Assembly: GCF_028453695.1 (NCBI RefSeq)
Contig: NC_135773.1
Location: 24,229,782-24,293,781, forward strand
Source of the DNA: Augochlora pura
Taxonomy: Eukaryota; Arthropoda; Insecta; Hymenoptera; Halictidae
Reading direction: 5' to 3'
DNA: 64,000 bases
The notes under the pieces were generated by a model. That model had not been told where the DNA came from, ran no database searches, and worked only from the letters and a program-made list of their open reading frames with translations. The translations under genes were made by a program, and so were the position numbers. Shown here in pieces: positions 1 to 12,355 of the stretch (position 1 is the first letter of the stretch; each line of letters begins with the position of its first letter).

Positions 1-2494
1 ACCACAATCACAGTGAACCGAGATGATCATTAGATCACGAGTGCCCAGAGTTTGATGAATAGCTATTGTAATTGTCAGCTGCGACGTGTGTACTTACGCG
101 GTAACAAAATCGATGCTACACAGTGCAAATACAAAATGATACATGTACAAATGATAGCGTACAAAATGACAAACGCTGTGCGGTCAATATAATACATGCT
201 GCATAGACGTCATTTTATTTCGTCTCCAATAACCGTGCGGTTTATGCAACGTGAAATCGATCGTCGCAGATAAAAAGAAGTGTATTTAGCGCGAGCGCTT
301 TTCCAATTGTCTTTCGCGCGCGCGCGGCCGTCACGCTGGAAAATGGTATCGAAAGGTTTCGCTCGGCGTGGCGGGAATCGCGAAATGATATATCGCTCGA
401 ATGTCCTTCGCCGTATGCACGGAATTAGCCTGATCGATGCGCGTCACCGTTCGGCGACCGGCCCTCGTTCTAAAACCGTGCATTCTTCTCGCCGGCGCGG
501 CGGTACGTCCATTAACTTAAACGTGACGGCAGTCGTTGAACAGCTAATAAATATATTCCGGTTCGTTTAACCGTACGACAATTGAGCGGCACGTGACAAA
601 ACGCAATAATTACAGACTTCATTAATGCTCATACGTCGCGGTGGATCGTATATTTTGGTTTTCACACCAATTACCGCGTATATAGCCCATTTAATGCTAA
701 TTTCACATATTTCCCACGACAATTTAATCAGAAATTCGCCGGGCTTGGACGCGCCCGCGGAATGGGCTGCACCGTAATTGAGATTTATCGACGACACTTT
801 TAATCAAACACCAAACATTCAATGCGGATACGTCGCGGGTACGTTGTCGTAATTATTATGTCGTTTGTTTCGGACGCGAGCGCGCGCGGTCCAATTAAAG
901 AAAAATAAGAGAAACGATCGAACGACTCGCGAAAATACACCTTCCGTTGCAATCGAATGACGAAAGGAATTTGATATTTTTGCGAAGAGTGGCAGGAGAC
1001 GTTACAAATGAACCCCTCGCGCTATGATAACGAGTTAACCGCGTGACAAAGATTCCATACGAGATCTACAATAATTCTGTTGTTAAACTCTAGAAACGAA
1101 AGTGAATAAATTCAATGGAAGAAACCAAAATTATCTGGTCCTATTAAGAACGATATTCTATAACAGATTCGTTGCGCGAAGGGTTAAACAATCAGAGTGT
1201 CAAAATTGTCACGGGATAGCGTAAATTTCTCTCGCGGTGCAAAGAGGAAATTTTGGCGCGGAACGCTGCTCGGAGAAAAGGCGTCGGAGAAAACGGTGTT
1301 TACTCTTTCTATGAGCGCACAAATAATCTGCTCTTGTTCACCCGCGTCACGTGCACAGTTACAATTAGATCGTCCCGCGAACTTATTAAGCCGCCATAAA
1401 CGATACCCTGGAAATCGTGTGGTGAAATTTAAGTTCTGCTTGACTGTAAACAGATAGCATGTCTATACGTGTCTTCCATCGATTAGACGGGGGACCGCGC
1501 GGCTTGTTTGAGTTCACAGATTGTGCCTCCGGGGTATTAAGCTGTGTTATCGCAAATTGCTCTCAGTCATACGCGCGCTTGTACATTTACGGATATGGAA
1601 ACACGTCGGCTACTTCGTTTCATGGGGTCTCGCATGTACGAACGATTTTCTCCGGTTGAAAGGTAAAACAAGAGTCGCGAACGCGATCGCCTTAATTGCC
1701 TGATTTCGTAACTTCATTCACGCTTCTGTGTTTTATATAATACTTATTATATTTGTGTGTTATTATATGGAACAATATTTATGTGTTAGCGTGTATAAAA
1801 ATATTGATATATTACCATATATAATAATACTTTTTTATGATAAATCCGTGTAAATTTTTCGCGAGCTAGAACTCGCAGGAGAATCGTGTTAAGAACATAC
1901 GGGAAACCGGATTATTTGGCGGGGCAGGCATCGCGCGATTCCCTAGACGCCTCCCTGGCCGGAAATTTCTACCTAAATAATTCGATCGGGTCAATTACGC
2001 GCTTAATGAGGCCCACCGACGCCGATGACGCGGGAACGCGACGACGACGAGGACGACGACGACGGGGATGGTGGATGAACCGACGGCAGGGTCGAGAGGG
2101 AAGACGGCCAAAACAAATCCGAATATAATATTTCAGGAGGAGGCTGCGGTTGTCAGCGCGGCGTGACACACGATAAGACAATTTTGCGAGCAGCCGGAGC
2201 GCAATAATTCACGGCGACAATGCGGCCCCCGGCCGGTGCGCGGTGGATGATATCGATTCCAACGGCAACAAGAAACGATGGCTCTCCGATGCCCGGAATA
2301 GCGGCGCAGCCGGGGCGACAGAAATCACGTGGAAAAAGAATTTCGAGTATGGCGCGCGGATTTGCAACCGTTGTTCGTGCTCGCCGGAGCCCCGCAGGGT
2401 TCCGGCCATTAAATATTTAATGCTCTGTCAGCCGCGAGGAAGCCCGCTCTCTGCAAAAATAGACCTCGCGTCCCCTCGTGAAAAAAGCTTCTAA
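1..2494. other. Non-coding stretch, no gene recognised
   Basis: No convincing exon on either strand. The reading frames are short, arginine/serine-rich and overlap on both strands. AT-rich DNA around 1727-1858 (TATA/ATTA-rich) is followed by a GC-rich part from about 1880 that includes GAC/CGA triplets at 2037-2066. The motif GCGCGAAGGGTTAA near 1176-1190 resembles a weak right end of the TTAA element family described elsewhere, but I see no partner end. Confidence 0.5.
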
Positions 2495-2495
2495 C

Positions 2496-2536
<41 letters not shown>
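2495..2536. repeat. (AG)n microsatellite
   Basis: An almost uninterrupted AG dinucleotide run of about 40 bases. It sits in GC-rich non-coding DNA and creates a false serine/leucine frame on the minus strand. It is one of more than ten AG/CT tracts spread along the window. Confidence 0.95.
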
Positions 2537-2538
<2 letters not shown>

Positions 2539-5500
2539 GCGATCGGCAGATAAAGGCGGAGGCGCCGGGATTCCCGAGGCACACGCGCGTACACACCGGC
2601 GATCCTCTCGATCGACGCGATCATCCCTCCCCCCGAAAAAATCACCCTCGCCCTTCGCGCGCCGAAGGATTGCCAGTAATACAGAGGCGTAATAAGCCTC
2701 GGGGTAATATCACTTTTATGACGGCCATAAGTATCGATCCTTCGTCGACGAAACCCGATGCCACTCGATAAGCCGGCCTCCGCTATCGTCACACATATTT
2801 ATTTTATACGAGGAATGAAACGGTTCCGTCCATGACGCGACTCGTTATTTCGGATTATGCCTGGACGTATTAATTTTATCGGTCCCCACCCCCCTCTCCA
2901 TTCGTAGCTCGTATCCCCGGCCGTTCACGTGACCGTTTCCCTCCCTTCCCCTTCGGGGCGAAAATTGTCTTTAATACGTGCCCGAAAGACCCGATATTTT
3001 ATATCCGCGGGACGAGTGGCTCGTCCGTACCGATTCCAACGGGTTACGCCCGTTCATGCTTTGTTTAATTGGCAGCGAGATCGATGCTCCATGGGCTGTT
3101 CGCATCGCTAAGCACGTTGCTCTAGCCTAGATCCGGCCGTTCAACAATCGTATTGTTTTCGGCTGTACACCGATCGCCGCGCGATCATCGAAAACAATGG
3201 CGTTTCGATGAATTTTCAGAACGTCGAAATGACAGTTTCGCTGACAAATAGCAGTGCGACGATTAAACTGCGATTTTTAGGCGGTTTATAGTGAACGTTT
3301 CTAGATGAAATGCAGCGGAATAATTTAAAAATATTACTGGCAGCGCATTCACGTAAATAATTAATAAAATAACGTGACAATGTTTTGTAATTCGTAATAA
3401 TTTTTGTAATTTCTTACATTTGATTATCCGATAGAGTAATCATTTTAGTGAAAATATAGTTTGGAAGTTTAATCGCATCTTAAGTAATTATGCCAGCAGT
3501 CGAAGGGTCGCACTGTTCCCCATAGAAGCGGATACGGTGCCGCTGAAAAAGTTGCTCGAATTGTTTATGAATTATTCGATATGCATATCCACCGCGGGCT
3601 GCGGTAGATGTTCTATATATTGGAAACTGCCACCGCGCGGCCAGATAAAAGAAGAATGAATTATTACGGCGTGTGCACGACTGCTGTCTGTTGAAATAAT
3701 GCAATGTGTTATCTATTTCGAAGTCCGCGCGGTGTAAAAAATGTATTATGATGAGCAGTCTTCGTTGCCGACACGACGTAAAAGATACGCCCGCGGAATT
3801 CGAGAATTATTAATAAATATATATATTCGAGCGGTCGAAGACAAAACGCGACTATCCAGCGGCATCGAAATTTAAATACACAAAAATATCTTTACAGCGA
3901 ACGCAATTTTTTTTAAATCTTGCAATCCCCGGGGATCCGATGTTAATTTCGAACCGATTCCAACGAGGAAAAACTTATTCCGTTCGCTGTGTTTCGTTGC
4001 GACGTTTCGCGGATAATGTGGTTCCATCTTCTCGCCGATACGTTAATTAAAAGTTACCTAAAGGTGAAATGCCAGAACTGTTATAACACCGTTATCGGAG
4101 ATTGATTATCTTACCTAGCAGGGCTTACGTATTAAGAAGTTCGCGTTCGAAATATCTCGTGGAAAAACGTACCACGTTTCGCGCGCGAGATAGCTAACAT
4201 TACGTCTACGTGAACATAATACGACAAAGTAACCTTAAACAAAAAATATCGTCCATTGATTTCGCATAAAAAGCGGAAGTTATGGGACACCGTAATTATT
4301 ACTCGCATAGCCAAGAATTCTTATGCAACTTACTCTTATACTAACGCGTCCCGCAGCACGGATGTTATGCTCAACGACAGGATAGTTGGTGTAAAAAAAA
4401 TTGCAATAAGCATATCTGCACGATGAACTCCGGCTGATGGCCTATATGGGCTTGTCTAATCTTCTTCATCGCGGGCTGTCACGCGCGGCGGCGCCGGTGT
4501 ACTCGTATAGGTGGGTCGCCACCGGCAGTGTGCATCATTTTCATTTCCGAGGCAGCGCGCCGGCATTAACGGCAGACCCGCGGTAAAAACGGCAACATTA
4601 TCGACGATGGCTCGCGGGCTTACGGTTAACAAGTCACTCAGGGATCTCGGCTGGTCCCGGAGCCTGGTGGCACTGCGACACTGTCGCGCTGAGAAAGACA
4701 CTGATACACGCTCGAGGGGCAATGATAACGGACTAAGCCTTAATCTGGCCTCCCATAAGCCTGACAGTTGTAACGGTAAACGCGTTGTTGTTGGCGATAT
4801 CGGCTTGCAAATTACAACACTGCCACCTGCAGGACTGTGATAGACAGGTCTTGCGGTTGGTTGATTACGAGGGTGGAAGGAAGGCGAGCCGCGGGAACGG
4901 CGAGGGATGGGAGGGAGGGGAGGAGGAGAGGAGGAGGAGAGGAGGAGAGGAGGGCCACGGCGTGGAGATAATATGAGGGCAATTAGTTCTCGAGTAATGC
5001 TGCGACGTCGTTGGCACCTGGCCCGTTCACCGTGCACACGATTTTTCTCAATTATCCACATCCCTCGAAATTCACCGGTTTTTAGAACCGACCGCCCGGG
5101 TCCGAGCTCCCAGTTAATCATCCGTACGGCTTGGAACCGGTCGGTCGCTGCTTCTTAATCTTTCGCTAAGTAATCAAGGTATATTTGATGGAACATTTGT
5201 TCCTGCTCGCCGGAACGATGAACGATCTGCCGTATGGGAACGTTCCTGCTGTTTAAGCGTTCTCCTGCGCGTGATGGATCGACGAGATTTCGGGCTGTTT
5301 CGTTAAAAATCATGTCTCGGACTCCTCGATCGGATATTAAATCCCTGCGAACGCAACAGAGAGTTCGGTCTCGCGAGAAGGATTCCCTGCATCAGCTACT
5401 GCAGTGTTGTACACTTTCATATTTTACAGTAATTAAAAATATATAAAATTTACAATCGTTATGGACCCACAATTGGGAGATCGTCGCAAGAAATGCATAA

Positions 5501-7018
5501 AGCATCGTCGTTTGTTGATCGTAGCTCCACAAGTTCCTTGTCGACATCGATATCGAACGAATCATCCGATTCCAATTACGTTCTTAACTTCTCCTTCATT
5601 TTATCTTGTGACTTCCTCTTTCGCTCGCAGGAGGTTCGATCTCTTTTCAATTTTCGAAGTAATTCCTTTGTTGTATGCCAATGTTGCTATTATTCTTGAA
5701 CAATCTGTCTTGCGTCCTCGAGTTATGATCCTGGGTATAACAGTTGCGATGGGAGTTACGTCAAGTGGACTTATTATAGAAGATGTTCCCCTTGAAGTAC
5801 TTAGAATTGGACTCAAATCATCCTCGTAATAATTTTCCTTAGTTTTCCATTATTTTTATTTAATTCTGTGCGCGGCGTTCGAAAAGTCTGGTCAAAAAAT
5901 TGATTGCAGAATCATAGCAATTTCTTTTGTAATGTGGCAATAATATGGGGCAGATTTACATTCCTATCAGTTAAATAACTTATATTAGTACTAACTTAAT
6001 ATTTCACATTTTTGTCATTATTTCATAGCTAATGGAATAATAGTCTCAAAGTCCTACCATTAGTCCTATGATTCCTCTTTCCTAGTTTAAGACAACGGTG
6101 AATAATTACAACAATTTATAGTCATTAAATCTAATGAATTTCGTTCTATATTAACCGGCGAATTAGTTTGTCGAGTAAACGCGTTTGAAGCTTCGAGTCT
6201 TAGTGTCTCGGAGTTAGCCGGGGTCACACAAAATGGTCGGTAACTTTGTAATTTTTGCTAACTCGACCGCAAACTTTTCAGAATAACTTCTTCAGCTTAT
6301 TGAAACCATTCATGACGGAAATCAATTTTATTGGAGGTAATTGAGGCATTTGATGGGGAAGTGCCACGTACGGGGAAATGCCATTTCAAGAAAATCGATT
6401 TTCCCAGTCTCATAGTAGCATTACTTGACGAAATCTAATTCAATCGAATGCATTTCTTTCCGAGAATGCGACGCGACATACTCCGGACGTTCTAATAATG
6501 GAAATCATGATTTCGAGATATTTGTTTTTGTTCATTTATTAGAAAATTGTTCGATGCGTTCTTTTGCCATTAAAAGTACCACCAATGGTGTTTATAAAAA
6601 GTTTTCTAGAAAAACTTTCTCCAGTTCTTCACACTAAACTTGCCAATGGCCGTCAAGAATGGTCAATTTTACATTCGTTGTTCCAGAATTTTTTGATCGA
6701 ATAAAAATACCTAACTATCGTTACCGTTCTAAAGCATCCCAGGTAGGTTACTTTTAGCGCACGGTAAGTTCAGCACGAACAAATTACAATCAAATATGCG
6801 ATGTATATCTTACTTATTTTTGGATCGATTCCGTCATGTAAATGTCATCCAATTTTAGGTTTCTTGATACGTTTCCAGCATGAGAGAGTATACCTTAACA
6901 TAGTTTAGTCACAAATTTCTAATTAGAGTCAAAGTTAGCCGCAGTTATTTCGAAGTACATTTGAAGTTCCAGTTTCGTCGATCCGTGGTTCGAAATTGTT
7001 CTATAAATCGATCTTAGT
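2537..7018. other. Non-coding stretch with a purine-rich block
   Basis: No gene recognised. A G/A-rich asymmetric block lies at about 4880-4957 (GGGAGG and GGAGGA repeats). The 221-residue minus-strand frame over 4456-5121 crosses this block and is probably chance. A 122-codon plus-strand frame at 5461-5829 matches no family I know. The region 5830-7018 is moderately AT-rich and shows nothing I can assign. Confidence 0.45.
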
Positions 7019-7531
7019 AAGCCAGCATTTATCCTCGATGCATGGCGCATATCTTGGTTAAATCAGACGACATGAATTAAACAATCGTCGCCAATATAGC
7101 ATCGATCCCATCAAACTTCTTTGCAAAACACGCTTCTCTTTTCTCCGACGAAGAGAAAGATCTGCAAAAGCTAAGCATAGCAAATATTCGTCTAGAAAAA
7201 GTAAATCGAAGTTTCACCGAGCAATCCAGTTGCTAATTTCCAGCCCGTTTCGCAGACCCTGCCAAAAAATAGCTTGGCCCTAAACTTCGCCACGGCGATA
7301 AATATTCAAACCGTGGAACGAATTTTCAAAAATACCGAGAGAGCCTACAGAACGTTAATAAAACCAGAAGAATTGCGACAATTGAACATTCCGAAGGCAA
7401 ATGGCCGGTGCAAGTTATTCGAACGAACATCCGACGGCACATCCATCCTCGAAATCGCTGACACCAATTGTCCCCCTGGTGGAATCATCGAGAAATTCGA
7501 CCGCGAAAGAACAATGCGGTACAACTAGTTA
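7019..7531 (+). pseudogene. Decayed coding-like sequence of unknown family, frameshifted
   Basis: Two overlapping plus-strand frames have protein-like composition, unlike the R/S/P-rich chance frames nearby. The first (7019-7236) has one internal stop at 7078-7080 and contains FSDEEKDLQKLSIANIRLEK. The second (7205-7531) continues in another frame with FKNTERAYRTLIKPEELRQL and later GGIIEKFDRERTMRYN before a stop. A frameshift in the 7200-7236 overlap would join them. A splice reading (GTAAAT at 7201, CAG at 7241-7243) would need an intron of about 43 bp, which is unusually short. I do not recognise the family. It could be a transposon open reading frame or a dead host gene. A chance origin is not excluded. 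Confidence 0.35.
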
Positions 7532-7738
7532 CACGGCAAATAGCTCAGAGACAGCTAAGAAAATAGGCCAAGCAGAATAATGCTGGTACCCGGAATGAGT
7601 AATGCTACGCGAGGCCATTAAAAGTTTCCACCGTTTCGGTTTCGCGTTACAATTGTTTCGGGCCGGCGCGGGCGATATTGGCAGAGAAGCAAAGCGTTAG
7701 ATTTCGTCGCATTTGTTCGCACATATAATACCGGGGGT

Positions 7739-7792
7739 ACCGGCCAAACCGGCCAAACCGGCCAAACCGGCGGCGGCGGCGGCGACGGCGGA
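7739..7792. repeat. 9-bp minisatellite (CCGGCCAAA)n plus (CGG)n
   Basis: More than three tandem copies of CCGGCCAAA are followed directly by CGG triplets. Read on the minus strand they give a repeated Phe-Gly-Arg or Val-Trp-Pro frame, which is a by-product of the repeat and not evidence of a protein. Confidence 0.9.
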
Positions 7793-8327
7793 TGTAGATT
7801 CCCGTAGAAGGGCAGCCAGTCCCGAATTTTGAACGGGGTTTTATAGCGAAACGATTTTCGCGGCTGGACGACAAAATGCAGATCGCCGCGGCGGCCGCGT
7901 GCACGCGCTCGCGAGCACACGGCCGCCGCGTACGCGCGGGCCCGTAATGCTGTACAAGCCGCACACGAGAAAAGTTTCACCCTGAAAATTCCACGCATTT
8001 TCCAGACCGGGACTGGCGAACGCGCGGTGTTGAACGAGCCGCGACTCTTTTTTTTTTTTTTAGTGCTTGTTTAATTCGCGCGACTGACCCTTTTGAAGTT
8101 AATGCCCCATGAGCGGGCGCGCCGGTCATATACTGAACTCGTACGACTGTTGCCCACTGAAAAATTCATCGATCGCGATTGCAGCGGCGCGTGCGCGCTC
8201 GCGCGAACGAAGACGAACAGACCGCGACCCAGCGAAATTCGAACTCTTTTTTTTCTTTTTTTATTCCCGTCGAGCGCGGTCGCGCGCGCGGAAAGAAGGG
8301 AAGTTAATCCGCGCGGGGCCGCGACAT

Positions 8328-8351
8328 CGCCGCCGCCGCCGCCGCCGCCGC
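8328..8351. repeat. (CGC)n microsatellite
   Basis: Eight CGC triplets in a CpG-rich stretch. They would encode polyarginine or polyproline in the overlapping frames, which explains the low-complexity ORFs here. Confidence 0.9.
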
Positions 8352-11029
8352 AATGCCTCGGCAACCGCTCGGGTAATGCTCCGTCGGCCGCGAGCCGCTC
8401 CGATTCCGCAGCGGGTTTGGCGACGGTTTTGTCGAGCGGAAACGGTGTCGCCTATTGCGATATTCCGAATTCGACACGCGACACCGCTCCGTTCGTTACC
8501 GTCTCCGCGTTTATCCCGCGGCCCGCGCTGTAACCTCGTTACTATACGCGCGTTATTAAATCCGCGCTGGCTGGTATCAAACGGCCGACGCCATTTTGCG
8601 TCCCGTTCCTGCGGCCGCCGAGGGAAAACGAATCGGTCCGGGAGCACCGGCGCTCTCCTAAGAACCCGATATTTCGGAAATCGTCGTTCCCTCTCCACGT
8701 TACTGCCGCAGTTATCTCCTAATTGAAGTTAGGCGAGAGAGTGTCGTTTGCGTCAAGGTAACTCCTCGCGTCCCCGTTCTTATCTCCTCACGCGCTCCGA
8801 GAACGTTTCTTCGGCTGTAAGGGTAGATTTCAGACTCGAGCGGACTCGAGAATTGTTATTTCACCGAATCTTTGTTGGACCGAAATTTAGGGGACTCGAA
8901 TTTACATTTTTCGGTAAGGCAATTTCCAGCGACTCTTTGTTAATAATCGGACACTAGAAAAATATTAAAAAGGAGAACTTTGTATCTGTGAATTTCAGTT
9001 CAGATTTAAGAGACTTTAAACCATCATCATCGTCGATATAAAAAGACACGCGTCGCTTCATTTGTTACTGCGACAGTGCAAAAAATTCTACGAAGCTCGC
9101 GACAACCAGACTCGAATTTTATTGGATTTTTGGAAGCTGCGACACGGTCGTCGTCGCGCGAAACTCCGTCGCGGACTCTGGGAAAAGGTATTTCGCCGGG
9201 TAGTTCCGCTCATCGAATTATCAGACTCGTTTTCCAGGCACGCTCGCCGCCGTGAGCGTTTCATTCGATAATATCGGACGGCGATACGAATTTTTGGGGA
9301 AGGGGAGGGCGGGGGTTGGAAAAAGCCGGCGCGCGGACGTAACAACCAACACGTGTCCGGGCTCCCGTCGGCTGAAATTGTTTTACATCGCGCTAATGGA
9401 GTCAGCAGTCTTTCCGATGGAGCCCGGCGAAAAGAGGATTGACTCGGCGGCGCATGGAAAACACGCGGGGCCGCCGTGTCGCGTGGGACGTTTTTTATCC
9501 CCCGATCCAACGCGGCCCGGTATTATGCGGAGTCCCCGGATTCCGGGCCGGAGCCGATTTGACTGACCATATTAGAGGGGAAACTTCGCTCTGCGCGAGA
9601 ACGATTTAAACGTCGGCCGTACGTTCTCATCATCCTGGAAATTTACGCAGCCCGGTGTTAAAGCAAATTACGTTCCGCGAGCGTGTGCGCTCCGCCGTCC
9701 GCGCCCGCTCGTATAAAGCGTGCACCCCCTTCGGCCCTCTTCCCCCCTTTTTTTCTTTCCTTTCTTTAGTCGTATTCGCGGCTCGTGTTACGCAACGTTC
9801 AACCGCCAGTTATACGTCGGGAATCCCTTTCTCCGTCGCTCTCCGTCCCCCGTCGTCGTTCCGCCACATTTTTTTCTCCCTCCCCCCCTTCCACGGATTT
9901 TCTGACGGCCGACTTTGTGCGCGACCATTGTTGCTGTGAAAATTCACTGTGCTTCGGCAAAGCTTGTAATCGGATTTGCTGTCCGTTCGAGCAAACGCGC
10001 GCGCCGATCGTTGAGGCATTTAATGCGTGTTTAAAGGTGTAACGGATCCGCGCGGCCACTGCCATACCAACGCTACACCGAGGCTTACCAATAACTAGGA
10101 TGTCGACGTCATAATGGAATTGTTCGATGGCCGGCGCGCGCGAAAATTAGATGCATGGTTGCAGCATGCCATTAACTGCTCCTTTAAAGGGAAATTTCTT
10201 TCATTTTGACTGTTATTAAAAGATGCTTATCTAAATCTTTGTTAAAAACACTAAGAAATACTAATCTCTGTTGAAAGGTTTCGAATTAAAACTTTAATAC
10301 ACTTTATTTTTAATTTAATTTAATACTTCAGAACATTCGCGTATCCAGTAGAATAATTGATGTATAACAGAACCACATATACAGAGAAAACTATATACAG
10401 TGGTGGTTTCTGCTTTTGAACTGAAAAATCCGTGGGCTTTCATCGCCAACGGCTCGCCCTCATAAAGGACCATAAAACAGTTCGCTGGGTCTGTTTTCCA
10501 TCGCCAGTCATCGTTGAAATTCCACAATCCCGAAGAATTTATAACATTTATCAAGCGATACTATTTCACGCAAATCTACATCTGATTTTATCGCGGAGTG
10601 AAAGTTCTAAATAATTAAACCGACGTTATCCTTACTCGTCGTCGTCGTCGCTACCAGCTTCTTGTTAATATTCGCCAAAAGAAGCAGCCAACAGCGCCGA
10701 AGAATTATGCCGGCGCGCCCAAGCAACGTGAAAAAGGAACCGGAAGAAAGAGCTAAATTTTTCTCTAACCAACACGGCGCGGGCTGGAAAATCCGGGACA
10801 GACAGCTCGCCGCGTACCGTGCACCACGAAAACAGAATCCCATCGATCATCGGTAGAGGGGGGGACACCAAAGAGCCTAGGGGACGCGTTCGTGTTTCCC
10901 GTGAACGGAGCTCTCAATCCGATCCGATGTTTTCCATCCGCTTATTTAGTTGGAGTATGAGCCGGCAGCAGTTGCCGAAAGATAAGAACATCGCACGCGC
11001 GCGTTGCTGCCCACGGCTCGGCAACGTCT

Positions 11030-11126
11030 GTACATATATGTACATATATATATACATAGATATATACATATATATATACGCATGGTATATGCGCGTGTGT
11101 ACGCGTGTGCGCGCGCGTTTGTGTGA
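11030..11126. repeat. Compound (TA)/(ACAT)/(GT)/(GC) simple repeat
   Basis: TACATATA-type repeats run to about 11085 and change into alternating GT and GC dinucleotides (GCGTGTGTACGCGTGTGCGC). Alternating purine-pyrimidine tracts of this kind can adopt left-handed or cruciform structure. Confidence 0.85.
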
Positions 11127-11340
11127 GAGCGGGGGATTTGGTCGGGTGCGTATGTTCCCAGAGAACCTAAATCAAGGATTTGCAACCGGTATAGGTTGCG
11201 TGTGGATGAGGTTCCTCGTGAGGAACACCTACCCCCAGCATCTAAATGGGAGATCCGCAATGCGGCTAAGTACCTCGATAGGTTCGGAAGCCAGCGTGAA
11301 AGCGTGGCCTGGAATTAGCCATTGTTTCGGCCCATGATTT
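11127..11340 (+). other. Exon-like, hairpin-rich segment of unknown nature
   Basis: A plus-strand frame without ATG runs from 11127 to a stop at 11316-11318. Its composition is protein-like, for example KWEIRNAAKYLDRFGSQRES. A possible acceptor (TATGTTCCCAG, ending about 11162) and a good donor (GTAAGA at 11341) bracket the segment, but every frame contains a stop before that donor. If the exon is real it is therefore UTR or non-coding. Within 90 bp there are three short hairpins: GCAACC/GGTTGC (11182-11199), GTTCCTC/GAGGAAC (11211-11226) and CCGC/GCGG (11255-11265). Family not recognised; it could be a structured RNA, a UTR exon or chance. Confidence 0.3.
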
Positions 11341-11952
11341 AGGTAAGAGCCTGCAATTTGCTCGAAACTTGACGATGGAACGACGGTATCGGCGCGGTTC
11401 GTTGACACAAAGCGGGCTAGGAATCGGCGCGGCGCAGAGACAGGGTCTGGATCGGGGCGGTGGCGGTGGCGGAGGAGAGGAGGGCGGGCGGAGAGGAGAA
11501 TCGTTAATGGTATATCCGTCGCGCCGATAATAAGAAGCGGTTTCGGCGAGGCCTGATAACGGCGGCAAAGGATCGCGACCGGGGGAATATGTAAATCGGT
11601 CTGCTTACCTTGTCGCGGAGACGGGGAGCCGATCTAAACAGACGTCGAAAGTCTGGTAAGTAGATTCCGAGTCGAGTCTGAGAATAGATCTCGACGGGGC
11701 TCGGTAGGGTCGCCCCGAGCTCCCGCGGCATAGGGGATACCCTGATAAAGGTGGCGCCCCGCTGTCGCGCGATTGTAAATGAAATCCACGAAAACGAACG
11801 TCTCCGCCAAGAGTTGATACTGTGTGTCGATTGTAGCTGGTGAGATAGGGGGCTGGTCCACTTACCCAGAACGGCTCGCCGCGAATCTGCATCAGAAATG
11901 AAACCGGTGAGACCGGGGAAGCGTTGTACATGCCGATAATGCAATGTTCTAT

Positions 11953-11995
11953 TTAACCCCTTTGCAGTCGAAGCCATTTTAACTTCGAATCGAAA
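11953..11995 (+). mobile_element. Single end of a TTAA/CCCTTTGC inverted-repeat element
   Basis: TTAACCCCTTTGCAGTCGAA followed by GCCATTTT. It matches the start of the complete copy at 48.4 kb (CCCTTTGCACTCGAAG) and its subterminal GAAGCCATTT. No opposite end is visible downstream, so this looks like a truncated relic. Confidence 0.55.
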
Positions 11996-12340
11996 ATAAC
12001 ATTTCTGGCTCGTAATATGTCTATTCCAGGCACTTCCGGTACACTATTTGACACAAATAATCCTCGACGAGCCTGGAAACATTATCAGTAAATCTGCATA
12101 GACCACGAGAAAGTCGCTTGTTTGTTTGTTCAGGTAAAAATAGAACGTCGATGACATGAAAACACGCCGCCACTTTTATAAAACAGTCGACGAACCTAGA
12201 AATTTCTTCTATCAGCGATGCCTAGTTCCTTTTAAATAGTTTAACCGAGAATTTTATATTTCTGTTATGTAAATTCCAGTTGCTGCCCTCTCGTAAAATG
12301 GATTTCAGCGAACGATCTTCGTTATTCCCAATTAAAAGAT

Positions 12341-12355
12341 CCCCCCCCCCCCCCC
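12341..12355. repeat. C15 homopolymer
   Basis: Fifteen consecutive C, followed by TCCCG. Such runs are prone to sequencing length errors and to G-quadruplex formation on the opposite strand. Confidence 0.95.

Larger units (their letters stand above)
7532..11029. other. CpG-rich non-coding stretch
   Basis: GC- and CpG-rich from about 7600 to 10050, with GCGCGC islands and simple repeats. Many frames occur on both strands with R/A/P/S bias, as expected for chance frames in GC-rich DNA. A TATAAA hexamer at about 9712 has no matching initiator. The part from 10200 to 10620 is AT-rich. No gene recognised. Confidence 0.45.

Noticed and set aside
4456..5121. 221-codon minus-strand ORF
   Set aside because: Its centre is a purine/pyrimidine simple-sequence block giving P/S/L repeats. 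A plus-strand frame overlaps it; no domain recognised.
5461..5829. 122-codon plus-strand ORF starting with ATG
   Set aside because: Mixed composition but no recognisable motif, no splice or promoter context, and the minus strand is open over part of it.
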